Assembly (NCBI GenBank): GCA_035527715.1
Contig: DATKZY010000090.1
Location: 1 to 35,527, forward strand
Direction: 5' to 3'
DNA: 35,527 bases
Source of the DNA: DSUN01 sp035527715
GTDB lineage: Bacteria; Planctomycetota; PUPC01; DSUN01
Below the pieces are notes generated by a model, which was not told where the DNA came from, ran no database searches, and saw nothing but the letters and a program-made list of their open reading frames with translations. Below are positions 9,316 through 18,116 of this stretch, one piece after another (positions within the stretch are counted from its first letter, which is position 1; each line of letters opens with the position of its first letter). The translations under genes were made by a program, and so were the position numbers.

Positions 9316-11990
9316 CCGTCCTTGGCGGTTTCGCTGCCGCCGGCCCGGAGCACCTGGGTCTCGTTGCCCTTCCGCCGGGCGACGAGCACGCGGGCGTCGC
9401 TCTTCCAGCCGAGGGCCTCCCAGGCGCCGGGACGGTGGGCCACGACGACCTGGACCGTCGCCCCGTCCCTCGCCATCTCGAAGGCGACGACGAGCGGGTC
9501 GCCCGTGTCCACGAGCTTCGCCGACGCCGCGGGCTTGCCCCAGGCGTCGAGGGAGTAGACGCTTGCGAAGCTCGCCTGCGCCTTCCCCGCCTGCCGCACG
9601 AGGACCACGTGGTCCTTGTCCGGGCCGAGGGCGACGATGGCCTCCTGCCCCGGCGCGCCGGCCGCGAGGACGTGCAGCTTGCCCCCCTTCGTGCCCCAGG
9701 CCCCCCGCCAGGAGTCGTCGGCGCCCGCCCTGGCGACAACCCGAAGATGCTCGTAGCCGTCGCGGCTCCCCAGCGGCTGGGCCGCCTTGTCCGGCTCGGC
9801 GAGGTCCTCGAGCCTGCCCTGGAAGCGGAGCGTGCGGTCCCACGTGTGCGGGCGGCGGCTGCGGCCGTGGAAGAGGTCCACCACCGCATCCTCGAGCACG
9901 ACGACCGTCCGGTCGAGGAGCACGCCGGGATAGGCACCCGCGGCCTCGGCCCGCATCACCTTGATCGGCCCCGCATCTTCGAAGACGAGCAGCCGGCCTG
10001 TGCAGGGCACCTGCGAGCGCTCGTCGGCCGCCACCGTGTTGTGGGCCACGGTCTGAATCGTCCACTGGCGGTGGAGCGGGTCCTCGTAGCGGTGCATGAC
10101 CGGCTCGCCGCCCAGCTCGTCGCCGCCGGCGAAGAGGAGCAGGTTGAGCTTGTCGAAGTGGCCGTGCACGCCGCCGTGGGGGCCGTAGTCCACGAGGAGA
10201 TAGCGCCCCGGGTCGCGCAGGATGGCGTAGCCGGCGCCCTCGAAGACGGTGCTGGGGTAGGCGGCGGCCTTCGGCTCGGGCAGCGGCTCGTAGATGCGAG
10301 TGGGGTAGTAGACGCCCTCGCTCGTGAGGAGCTGGCGCGGCGAGGCGTTGACGAGGAAGGCGTAGCCGGGCTCGCGGTAGCGCAGCCAGGCGTAGTCGTA
10401 GATCATCGTGGACCAGTCGCCGAGGCGCACGCGGCCCGAGTCGTTGATGCCGGGGGCCGTGCCGTCGGGGTAGGCGTAGCGGAGCACGGAGTCGAAGGGC
10501 ATCTTGATGCGGGCGTCGCGGTAGCCCCAGAGGTCAATGCCCTGCCGGGCGGCGGTTTCGAGGACGAGGACGAGTGCCTGGAGGGCGAACATCTGGTAGC
10601 CGATGGCGCCCTCGCCCCAGAGGCCATCGGGGCCGATGCCGTCGCGGATGTAGCCCTTGACGTCGCGCGCCGTGAGGTCCACGAGGTCGCGGTCGCCCAG
10701 GACGGCGCCGGCCAGGATGGACGCGGCGGCGTAGAAGTTGAGCCAGTTGCCCACGGGGCCTGGGCGGCCGGGCGGCGGGTCGGCGGTGCGCCAGTCGGGA
10801 TTCGCCCGCTCGCAATCGGCCACGCGGGCCGCGATTGCCTTGCGGTGGATGAACTCGATGCACGGGCGGATGAGGCCATCGGCGACCTGCGTGCGGTCGG
10901 CGTCGGTGAGGGCGCCGCTGTCCCACACCTGGTCGAGGGCGGCGATCTGGGGGATGAGCCACATGGCCTCGGAGAGGCGCTGGGCCATCACCTTGCCCGT
11001 GTCGGAGCGGTTCACGCCCTTGTGCTCGGGGTAGGCCGCGTAGCGCTGGGCGTAGCCGAGGAGGATTTCCTTCGCCCGCTCGGCGTACTTGCGCTCGCCG
11101 GTCATGGCGTAGGCCATGCCGAGGGTGCCGCAGGCCTTGGCCAGGGCGTCGTGGCGCTTCGCGATGGGGCAGCGGCGGTCGGTGAGTTGCGCGGGCGTGC
11201 CCTTCGGGTCGGGGAAGTCGAGCGGGGCCTCGAGCGCGCCGTTGGCCACGTTGAGGAGCTGCTCGAGGGCCTCCTTGCCGCGCGGCGCGGTCTTCACGGT
11301 CTCGCGCAGCGCGTCGCGTTCCTCCTTGCTCATCAGGCAGCAGGGGTGCTCGCCCTTCGGCACGGCCTTGGGCAGATGCACCTCGGCGGCCTTGCCGGGC
11401 TCGATGCTGGGCTTGCGGACGAAGACGGGCGCCTTCGGGTCGTGGCCCGGGATGGCCAGGAGTGCATCGAGGTCGGTCGAGGTGAGGACCGCGATCTCGC
11501 CGAGGCCGCCCCAGGCCACCTCGCCCGCGTGGTTGGACTTGACAGTGACCTTGACGACGCGTGCCTCCTTGCCGACGGGGACCTCCTGCCAGACGGGTCG
11601 GCGCTTCTCGGGGCGCTTGAGCTCGAGGGTGTGGGCGATGCGGGAGCCGTCGTCGAGCTCGACCTCGACCTCCTTCGGGGCGATCTCCTTGTCGCAGTCG
11701 GTATGGGCGAAGGCCACCTTGTCCACGGGCAGGCGGCCGAGCAGCTCGATGGTGAAGGTGTAGGGCGGCTCGCCCCAGAGGACGCAGCGGGTGTGGGCGT
11801 TGTTGTCGAAGGTGCTCTCGGGCGGCGTGAGCTTGTCCTTGCCGCCCTTCGGGCCCCAGACCAGGCTGATTCGCGCGCCATAGGCGGGCAGAGCGGCGTT
11901 GAAGAGCCTGGGCGGCTTCGCCGCCGCCTCGAGGCGCGCGCACGCGAGGAGCAGACTGAGCGCGACGATGAGTGATGGTTCCCTGCGCAT
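9297..11990 (-). CDS. Secreted heparinase II/III-like / alginate-lyase-like polysaccharide lyase
   Basis: Probably a polysaccharide lyase acting on a uronic-acid-containing glycan outside the cytoplasm; the substrate is unknown. It has 897 residues with a signal peptide (MRREPSLIVALSLLLACARLEA, cleaved near residue 23). Then comes a discoidin-like beta-sandwich (about 25-170), an alpha/alpha-toroid region (about 220-560, with 'GNWLNFYAAASILAGAVLG' and 'LWGEGAIGYQMFALQALV') and a C-terminal beta-sandwich with the heparinase II/III hallmark 'GGVHGHFDKLNLLLF' near 603-617 and 'IQTVAHNTVAADERSQ' after it. The His of HGHFDK and the Asn-His pair in VAHNT are likely active-site or metal-site residues. 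An AGGGGA ribosome site precedes the ATG by 8 nt, and the gap to the upstream gene is 11 nt, so they are probably co-transcribed. The last residues come from a heptamer repeat, suggesting the native C-terminus was altered. Confidence 0.85.
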   Translation of the reverse strand: MRREPSLIVALSLLLACARLEAAAKPPRLFNAALPAYGARISLVWGPKGGKDKLTPPESTFDNNAHTRCVLWGEPPYTFTIELLGRLPVDKVAFAHTDCDKEIAPKEVEVELDDGSRIAHTLELKRPEKRRPVWQEVPVGKEARVVKVTVKSNHAGEVAWGGLGEIAVLTSTDLDALLAIPGHDPKAPVFVRKPSIEPGKAAEVHLPKAVPKGEHPCCLMSKEERDALRETVKTAPRGKEALEQLLNVANGALEAPLDFPDPKGTPAQLTDRRCPIAKRHDALAKACGTLGMAYAMTGERKYAERAKEILLGYAQRYAAYPEHKGVNRSDTGKVMAQRLSEAMWLIPQIAALDQVWDSGALTDADRTQVADGLIRPCIEFIHRKAIAARVADCERANPDWRTADPPPGRPGPVGNWLNFYAAASILAGAVLGDRDLVDLTARDVKGYIRDGIGPDGLWGEGAIGYQMFALQALVLVLETAARQGIDLWGYRDARIKMPFDSVLRYAYPDGTAPGINDSGRVRLGDWSTMIYDYAWLRYREPGYAFLVNASPRQLLTSEGVYYPTRIYEPLPEPKAAAYPSTVFEGAGYAILRDPGRYLLVDYGPHGGVHGHFDKLNLLLFAGGDELGGEPVMHRYEDPLHRQWTIQTVAHNTVAADERSQVPCTGRLLVFEDAGPIKVMRAEAAGAYPGVLLDRTVVVLEDAVVDLFHGRSRRPHTWDRTLRFQGRLEDLAEPDKAAQPLGSRDGYEHLRVVARAGADDSWRGAWGTKGGKLHVLAAGAPGQEAIVALGPDKDHVVLVRQAGKAQASFASVYSLDAWGKPAASAKLVDTGDPLVVAFEMARDGATVQVVVAHRPGAWEALGWKSDARVLVARRKGNETQVLRAGGSETAKDGMTNDQ

Positions 11991-12001
11991 CGTGCGGTCC
12001 C

Positions 12002-13189
12002 CTAAGGAATCCTGACCTGGACCGCGATCTCGCCAGGCTCTGCGGTGCGGTCGAGGCCCTCGACGGTGAGGCGGAAGGTGTAGACGCCCGGCCTGGCCTT
12101 GCCCGGCGTGAGCTGGAGCTGGAGGAAGCGGGGCACGCCGGGCGGCAGGAGGACCTCGCCGAGCGGCCCAAGCTCGCCCCAGGCCAGGCCCGAGCCGGCC
12201 CAGAGGCGATTGGCCGGGGTGACGAGGAGGCGGGCCTCAGCGTCCTTCGCCCCGCGGTCGGCCACGAGGCTGACGCGCATCGGCAGGCCCTCGTGGACGA
12301 GGCTCATCAGGCCGATGAGCTGCCGCGCGGTCCCACTGCCGGGCGTGAGAAGTTCGAGCTTCACTTGCCGCGTGGCCGCGACGGGCCGTGTCGCGCCCCG
12401 CTCCCAGTCGTCCGGCGCGACGGCCCAGACGGTGAAGAGCCAGCCGCCGACGGCCTTCTCGACCGCGTCGAGCGCGTCGCTCATCTGCTTGAAGTCGTTG
12501 GGCCTGGCCTCGCCGCCTCTGAGCTTCTCGAACGCCGCGTTCGCCTCGGCGAGCCGGTCGCGCAGGGCAATCCGCTGCTCCTCCTGCTCCAGGGTGAGCC
12601 GCACCGTGGCCAGGTTGCGGTCGAGCGCGGCGACCGACGTCTTCGCCGTGGCCAGGCGCCGTGCCAGGGGCGAGTCCGCAAGCGGCAGCTCGACGAGGCT
12701 CACGTCGTCGAGCCACATCGTCTTCCCCGGCCTGTGGTAGTTGTTGACGGAGAAGGAGGTCTCGGTGACGCCGGGCGGGATGACCACGACGTCGTCGTGG
12801 GCGAGCCATTTGCCCTCGGTGTCGCCCTTGAAGAGCCGCCACTCCTTGACCTTCGCGAGGGAGAAGCAGGGCACGCCCCAGCCCTTCGACTTGAAGTGGA
12901 ACGTCACGCGGTAGGCCATGCAGGGCTTCACGGCGACGGGGTCGGACGTCCAGTAGGCATGGCCCCACTTCTCGCCGGGCTCGGCAGCCATTTCGAGGCA
13001 TCGGGTGCCCGAGCGCGCGCCCTCGACGGCCCAGGCACAGGTCACCTTGCCGCCGACGTGAGGCGTCCAGGCCCGGGGCAGGGTCGGGTCCTTCTCGCTC
13101 GCCGCCTCGAACCCGCCGTTGGGGATCAGGTCCGCCTCGGCCGCGTGGCAGAAGGAGAATGCGATGGCGAGAAGCGCGGCGCGGGTCAC
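12002..13189 (-). CDS. Secreted beta-sandwich protein of unknown function
   Basis: A 395-residue exported protein with no recognised catalytic domain. The start is taken as GTG 13189, which overlaps the TGA of the upstream gene (GTGA) and yields a compact signal peptide (TRAALLAIAFSFCHAAEA). Frames extending further upstream only shadow the neighbour. Residues 20-170 resemble a CBM4/9-type sandwich: 'LIPNGGFEAASEKD' at the start, 'GTRCLEM' in the middle and 'TMWLDDVSLVEL' at the end, the usual closing strand of that fold. A charged helical stretch (about 175-235, rich in Leu/Glu/Arg) may be a coiled coil, followed by a second beta-rich domain. Probably a carbohydrate-binding or spacer partner of the operon's enzymes; that role is inference from neighbours. 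Confidence 0.75.
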   Translation of the reverse strand: MTRAALLAIAFSFCHAAEADLIPNGGFEAASEKDPTLPRAWTPHVGGKVTCAWAVEGARSGTRCLEMAAEPGEKWGHAYWTSDPVAVKPCMAYRVTFHFKSKGWGVPCFSLAKVKEWRLFKGDTEGKWLAHDDVVVIPPGVTETSFSVNNYHRPGKTMWLDDVSLVELPLADSPLARRLATAKTSVAALDRNLATVRLTLEQEEQRIALRDRLAEANAAFEKLRGGEARPNDFKQMSDALDAVEKAVGGWLFTVWAVAPDDWERGATRPVAATRQVKLELLTPGSGTARQLIGLMSLVHEGLPMRVSLVADRGAKDAEARLLVTPANRLWAGSGLAWGELGPLGEVLLPPGVPRFLQLQLTPGKARPGVYTFRLTVEGLDRTAEPGEIAVQVRIP

Positions 13190-15963
13190 TTCATTGCCCT
13201 CACCTTGGCGATCTCGGCCGCCACCAGGGCGCGCGCCTTCTGAATCGCGTCGTGGGTCTCCTGGGTGCTCGGCGGGAAGAAGCCGGGGGTAATCACGTCG
13301 TTCACGGCCTTGACCAGGAGCTTCTCGGATGCGTCGAGCTTGTCCTTCGCGACGCCGCGCTCGCGGGCCTGGCGGATCTCCTGCTTCAGTGTCCAGAGGA
13401 TCTGGTAGTCCTCGACTCCGTCGCGCCAGGCCTCCCAGTGGCGAGTGGCGAAGCCGCCGCCCTTGCGCATGGGGTCGTAGACGAGGCCGAAGTAGAGGAA
13501 GAAGCCGATGGCATCGAAGTCGAACTTCATCGCCCGCCAGCCGTAGGTCCGGAAGTCGGTGATCGGCTTCGACTTGGGGTTGCAGGGCATGCTCCACGAG
13601 TAGATCGGCTTGCCCTTCGCCTGCTCGGAGTGAAAGAAGTCCCACTGGTCCTTGCCCCACATCGCGCCGTTGCGGTTGACCCACACGTCCACGTGAGGCG
13701 CCATCTTCTTCAGGTCCTCGAGGTCGGTCATGATGGTCATCGCGGTGCGCACCTTGGGGTCCACCTCGCGGATGAGCGGCGTGGTCTCGATGACCTGCTT
13801 GACCTGCTCGCCGTGCGCCTCGTCAATGGTCTGGAGAGCGAAGTCCTCATGCTTGAGCCCGGCCTCGAGGAACTCCTTGACCATGCGCGAGAGGATTTCC
13901 TTGAAGAGGCGCTTCCATTGGTCGCTCATGTAGGGAATCTTGCTCTTGTTCGCCCACTCGATGAAGCTGCCGGTGTAGCCGTAGGACAGGAGGAACTTGC
14001 GGGCGCCCTCGGTCATGCGCTGCTTCACGCGGTCAATGTCGGTCTTGTACGGCTTCAGGTTGCCGTCCTGGTCGAGTTGCAGCTTGTTCGGGAAGGTGCC
14101 GCGGAACCAGAGGTTGATCTTGTAGCTCTTCATCCAGTCGTAGTCGCCCGCGTAGTCGAAGCAGAAGACCCCGATCGGCGCCTCGTCCTCGATGCGGAAG
14201 GGCCACACGGTCATCTCGACGGGCACGCTGACGGCGGGCAGCGGCACGCTGAGGGGCACGACGCGCAAACCGTGTCCCGTTGTGCCCGGCTTCAGGTCGC
14301 GCGCCTGCACCGTCACCCACACCTGCCGCGTGCTGTAGGGCTGGACGAAGAAGGTGCCGAGGCCGTTCAGCTCGACGAGCGGCATGGCCAGCCCGTCCTC
14401 CTTCTCGGGCAGGTCCTTCGGCTCCTTGCCGAGGAGCTTTGGATGGAACTGGGCGAGTTTCTGCACCGTGGTGTTCAGGCCCGAGCGAGCGCGGCCGACC
14501 TGGCCCGGAAGCGAGCCGTCGAGCTGGAACTCGATGGGTGCGTCGGTGAAGTTCGTCACGTTCACGACCACGTGCTCGGTCTCGTTCTGCGCGGCCTGGA
14601 GGATGAGCTTCGGCGGGGCGCCGAGCGCGGGCGGCATGGTCGAAGGCCCCGTGGCGATGTAGGGCGAACAGGTCCAGACGACGAAGGTCGTCGCCCCCTC
14701 GATCTTCGCCACGCGGTCGTGGAGCGCCTGCCACTGCTTGCGGCCCGCTTCGTCCGGGGGCTGCTTCTCGAACGCTGCGAGCAACGTCTTCGCCTCGGCC
14801 ACGGTCGCGTCGAGTTCGGCGGCCTGCTGGCCGATGCTCTTCTCGAACTCCGAGCCCTTGTCGGCCTTTCCGAGCAGCTTCCCCATGCGGCCCTTCACCC
14901 GCTCCGCCGCGGTGAGCACCTCGGGCACGTAGAACGGCACGCGGGTGCAGGAGACGACCTCGCCCGATGCGGCATCCGTGATCGCAAGCGCAAGGAACTG
15001 GGTGCCCTCGGTCCTGACCGTCGCCTGGAGCTTCACCGTCGTCAGCTTGTTGGCGGGCAGCGCGGCCGCGGCCGAGCCTGCGTCGGCCCCGCCGGCGCCG
15101 GAGGCAGTCCTGGCCTCCAGCTTGAGCTTGCGCTCGGAGCGGGTGGCCAGATCGACCGCGAGGTCGGTGGGGCCAAGGAAAGGACGGGGCAGAGAGACGT
15201 CCTGCCGGACGTCGCCGAACCGGGCCTCGCCGAACATCTTCGGCTGCTGGAAGCTGCCGACGAGGCCGCTCCAGGTGCTGCACTCGCCGATGGCCTTGTA
15301 GAGCGCGGCCCAGCGCTCGCGGGCGAAGTTGATGCCCCACACCTCGCCCGGCTTCGGCGCGGCGACGCCCAGCCCAGCGAAGGGCACGGCCATCTCGACG
15401 GTCCAGTGCGAGTCCTTCCCCGGCGGCGAGACCCAGGCCGCGACCTTCAGGCCGTCGAGGTCCCACGCCGCGCCCCGCTTCTCACCGGGCGCGTTCTTCG
15501 CGTCGTAGACCCCCGCCTTGCTGTTGATGATGAAGTGGAAATGCGCGTCCGAATTGGTCGGCGACAGGAACAGCTCGACGCAGTCGTCCCACCACAGCGA
15601 GCCGTCGCGAGGCGTCTTCTGCTGCTTGACCACGAGCGTCTCGATCTCGGGCTCCTCGCAGCGCCAGGCGACATACAGGTTCTCCTTGTCGCAGGTCACC
15701 CACACGGTGGTCTGCGCGGAGACGAGGTCGAAGCCTGCGACGCCCTTCCATCGGGGCGTGTCCACGCCGATGAAGCCGGTGAGCTTCGACGCCGCGGCCC
15801 ATTCGGCGTCCTCGACCTTGCCGTCAATGGTCGGCGGCTTCCCGGTACTGGGGACAGCTACGCGGGGCTTGCGCCAGAGGGCCTCGATCTGCTGGGACGA
15901 CACCTGGGCCTGAGCCACGCAGGCAGCGAGGCTCACCGCAAGCACACTCACGCACTCCCGCAT
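13186..15963 (-). CDS. Secreted CBM9-like / DUF4091 protein
   Basis: An exported 925-residue protein, first gene of the six-gene minus-strand operon. The signal peptide is residues 1-20 (MRECVSVLAVSLAACVAQAQ). A CBM9-like domain follows at about 40-250, with its typical opening 'PPTIDGKVEDAEW' and the strands 'LYVAWRCEEPE' and 'DDCVELFLSP'. The middle (about 250-560) is beta-rich with a helical stretch near 350-420. The C-terminal half is a TIM-barrel-like DUF4091 protein: 'INLWFRGTFPNK', 'TIDEAHGEQ' and the family-typical ending 'WEAWRDGVEDYQILW' near residue 840. Proteins of this architecture are common in planctomycetes and are thought to act on glycans, but the reaction is not established. 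A GAGGAG ribosome site lies 8 nt before the ATG. The stop overlaps the next gene by 4 nt. Confidence 0.85.
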   Translation of the reverse strand: MRECVSVLAVSLAACVAQAQVSSQQIEALWRKPRVAVPSTGKPPTIDGKVEDAEWAAASKLTGFIGVDTPRWKGVAGFDLVSAQTTVWVTCDKENLYVAWRCEEPEIETLVVKQQKTPRDGSLWWDDCVELFLSPTNSDAHFHFIINSKAGVYDAKNAPGEKRGAAWDLDGLKVAAWVSPPGKDSHWTVEMAVPFAGLGVAAPKPGEVWGINFARERWAALYKAIGECSTWSGLVGSFQQPKMFGEARFGDVRQDVSLPRPFLGPTDLAVDLATRSERKLKLEARTASGAGGADAGSAAAALPANKLTTVKLQATVRTEGTQFLALAITDAASGEVVSCTRVPFYVPEVLTAAERVKGRMGKLLGKADKGSEFEKSIGQQAAELDATVAEAKTLLAAFEKQPPDEAGRKQWQALHDRVAKIEGATTFVVWTCSPYIATGPSTMPPALGAPPKLILQAAQNETEHVVVNVTNFTDAPIEFQLDGSLPGQVGRARSGLNTTVQKLAQFHPKLLGKEPKDLPEKEDGLAMPLVELNGLGTFFVQPYSTRQVWVTVQARDLKPGTTGHGLRVVPLSVPLPAVSVPVEMTVWPFRIEDEAPIGVFCFDYAGDYDWMKSYKINLWFRGTFPNKLQLDQDGNLKPYKTDIDRVKQRMTEGARKFLLSYGYTGSFIEWANKSKIPYMSDQWKRLFKEILSRMVKEFLEAGLKHEDFALQTIDEAHGEQVKQVIETTPLIREVDPKVRTAMTIMTDLEDLKKMAPHVDVWVNRNGAMWGKDQWDFFHSEQAKGKPIYSWSMPCNPKSKPITDFRTYGWRAMKFDFDAIGFFLYFGLVYDPMRKGGGFATRHWEAWRDGVEDYQILWTLKQEIRQARERGVAKDKLDASEKLLVKAVNDVITPGFFPPSTQETHDAIQKARALVAAEIAKVRAMK

Positions 15964-16011
15964 CCTCGCATCTCCTCGACCGGCGCGCCGCTCCGGGTTT
16001 CCGACACAGCC

Positions 16012-16040
16012 AGCTTACCGAGAAGGGTCGGCAGATTCAA
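16012..16040 (-). promoter_or_regulatory. Candidate sigma-70 promoter for the six-gene minus-strand operon
   Basis: On the minus strand TTGAAT (16040-16035) and TAAGCT (16017-16012) are separated by 17 nt, about 50 bp upstream of the ATG at 15963. This is a sequence match only. Confidence 0.5.
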
Positions 16041-16102
16041 GCGTGTCCCGAGCAACCGCGGCCACCTGCAGGAATGGTCCACGCCCGCGCGGCGGGGCAA
16101 GC

Positions 16103-16132
16103 TGGAAAAAACGGGCGATAGTGGCATACTAT
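16103..16132 (+). promoter_or_regulatory. Candidate promoter for the transglutaminase-like gene
   Basis: TGGAAA (16103-16108) and TACTAT (16127-16132) are separated by 18 nt, about 50 bp before the ATG at 16182. The -35 is weak. The -10 context resembles that upstream of the gene at 22105 (TATAATAGG against TACTATAGG). The divergent operon promoter is within 90 bp, so the two may share regulation. Confidence 0.45.
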
Positions 16133-16181
16133 AGGCCATTCGGGCCAATCGGCAATCGGGCAGACACCGAAAGGAGAGCCC

Positions 16182-18098
16182 ATGCGCAAGATCGCACTCG
16201 CCGCCGCGATCTCCCTGGCCTCGGCAGCCGCACAGGGAGGCCCGGCCTACTGCGTCCGCGTCACCAGCGAGCACAACGCCGACACGACCGACCTGGCCCG
16301 CTTCCGCAGCTTCCACGCCTGGCGGGATAAGCAGGACAACGACCTGGCCGTCGCCATCTGGCAGTACCTGTGCGACTACGAGACCGGGCTCTACCACTTC
16401 TACGAGGTGCTCGACGGCCCGGACCCCTTCGTCGAGTACGCCACCATGCGCGAGCCGCTGAAGATGCTCAACGTCTATAACTGCGGCTACTGCGGCATCT
16501 TCGGGCCGACGGTCGAGGGCATCTACCACGGCTGCGGATTCCCCACGGGCCGCAGCTTCGGCCTCTCGGGCTGGTCGCACTGCGCCACCGAGATCTTCTA
16601 CGGCGGCGCCTGGCACTACCTCGACGTGGACGTGCGCGGCGCCCTGGTCAAGCCCGACGGCACGGTCGCCAGCCTCAAGGAGGCCCAGACCGACAAGCAG
16701 CTCTGGCTCGACTCCATCGGCCGCATCAAGCCCTTCTTCCCCCACCACGGCACGCCACAGAAGGCGAAGCGGGTGGCCGAAATCTACGCGAAGAGCGGCG
16801 TGGACTTCCAGTACCGCTGGTTCCAGGGCAGCCACACGACCGACTACTGTCTGCGCCCCGGCGAGTCCTTCACCCGCTGGTGGCAGCCCCAGGACGGCCA
16901 CTGGAACCACCGCCCCGAGTACAACCGGGAGAAATGGGTCCGCGACCTCGTCCTCCAGAAGCCCATTGGCATGAAGCCCAACCACCGCGAGTTCACCCGC
17001 TGGAACCACGGCGAGGGCCTCTTCCACTACGCTCCCGACCTCACCGCCGCCAGCGGCGACTTCGCCGATGGCGTCTATTCCTCGAAGGACGCCAAGGTCG
17101 GGAACGATGGCTTGCGCTTGGCCGGCACGGGAGCCGAGGCCGTCTTCCGTGTTTTCACGCCGTTCGTCATCGCTCCGAAGGTCAACGATATCCTCAGGGA
17201 GGACGACGATAGCGACGCCTCGGTGATCACGATGGACGTGGACGGGTCGGTGCGGGTTTCGCTCTCCCTCGACAACGGGCTGAGCTGGCTCGACGCCGGT
17301 CCCGCCGAGGGCGGCAAGCGGACGCTTGACCTGACCCGGTGGGTCAAGGGCACTTACGGCTATCTCGCCCGGCTTCGCGCCGCCGGCGACCGCGCCGCGA
17401 CGATTCGCTCCCTGGCCATTGACACCTGGGTCCAGGTCGCGCCGATCTCCCTGCCGCGCCTCAAGAAGGGCACGAACCGCCTCCGCTACGACGCCGGCGA
17501 CCGCTACGGCGGCCTCACCCAGGCCGTCCTCGTCCTGCCCAACGTCGCCGACGCCGACGACCTGAAGAAGCACGCCGTCGAGATGCCGAAGGACTACGAT
17601 CCCAAGCGGCGCCTGGACCGCATTCACGGCGACGTGGTGGTGAAGCTCCCCGCGCCGCCGGGCACGCGGATCGCCTGGTTCAGCCTCGGTGGCACGTTCA
17701 ATACCCACCAGGAGCGAGGCGCGAAGAACACCGACAACCGCATCGCCTACGCCGTCGGTGAGCCCAGCGACTTCACCGAGGTCTACAAGGCCGCCGTCCC
17801 CACCTGGGTGCAGCACTGGCGGTACAACCACGACCTCGACGTGCGGCTGGACGGGCCGGCCGACGTCGTCTACGCCAGGTTCACGGGCCGCCCCGGCGTG
17901 AACGTGATCCGCGCCTGCCTGCACGTGACGCCCGCGGTCCCGCACGACCCGGCGGTCACGATCACCCACGGCTATCGAGTGGGGGGAAAGCTGGTCGAGA
18001 AGCCCGTCCCGATGAAGTCGCCCGGGGACTACACGGTCGAGTGCGATGGCGACGTGGAGAACGTGTTCCTCCGCATCGAGAAGCCCAGCGGCAAGTGA
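16182..18098 (+). CDS. Secreted protein with transglutaminase-like core
   Basis: A 638-residue exported protein of unknown function. The start is supported by AGGAG 6-7 nt upstream and by the signal peptide MRKIALAAAISLASAAAQGG. Residues 90-160 carry a Cys-His-Asp arrangement of the transglutaminase-like (papain-type) fold: 'NCGYCGIFG' with C101 and C104, 'GWSHCATEIFYGGAWHYLD' with H133 and D148, the usual spacing and the typical 'His...W-x-Y-L-D' ending. The remainder is beta-rich, with an Ig-like segment near 300-450 and an extended C-terminal sandwich. It could cleave or cross-link amide bonds, or be an inactive binding protein. It diverges from the minus-strand operon and converges, 18 bp apart, on the GH32-like pair. 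Naming beyond the fold would be guesswork. Confidence 0.75.
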   Translation: MRKIALAAAISLASAAAQGGPAYCVRVTSEHNADTTDLARFRSFHAWRDKQDNDLAVAIWQYLCDYETGLYHFYEVLDGPDPFVEYATMREPLKMLNVYNCGYCGIFGPTVEGIYHGCGFPTGRSFGLSGWSHCATEIFYGGAWHYLDVDVRGALVKPDGTVASLKEAQTDKQLWLDSIGRIKPFFPHHGTPQKAKRVAEIYAKSGVDFQYRWFQGSHTTDYCLRPGESFTRWWQPQDGHWNHRPEYNREKWVRDLVLQKPIGMKPNHREFTRWNHGEGLFHYAPDLTAASGDFADGVYSSKDAKVGNDGLRLAGTGAEAVFRVFTPFVIAPKVNDILREDDDSDASVITMDVDGSVRVSLSLDNGLSWLDAGPAEGGKRTLDLTRWVKGTYGYLARLRAAGDRAATIRSLAIDTWVQVAPISLPRLKKGTNRLRYDAGDRYGGLTQAVLVLPNVADADDLKKHAVEMPKDYDPKRRLDRIHGDVVVKLPAPPGTRIAWFSLGGTFNTHQERGAKNTDNRIAYAVGEPSDFTEVYKAAVPTWVQHWRYNHDLDVRLDGPADVVYARFTGRPGVNVIRACLHVTPAVPHDPAVTITHGYRVGGKLVEKPVPMKSPGDYTVECDGDVENVFLRIEKPSGK

Positions 18099-18116
18099 CG
18101 GCGTGGCCGTCGCGGC

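Noticed and set aside
9186..11975. Plus-strand open frame opposite the heparinase-like gene
   Set aside because: Shadow of codon bias; no recognisable domain, while the minus strand has lyase motifs.
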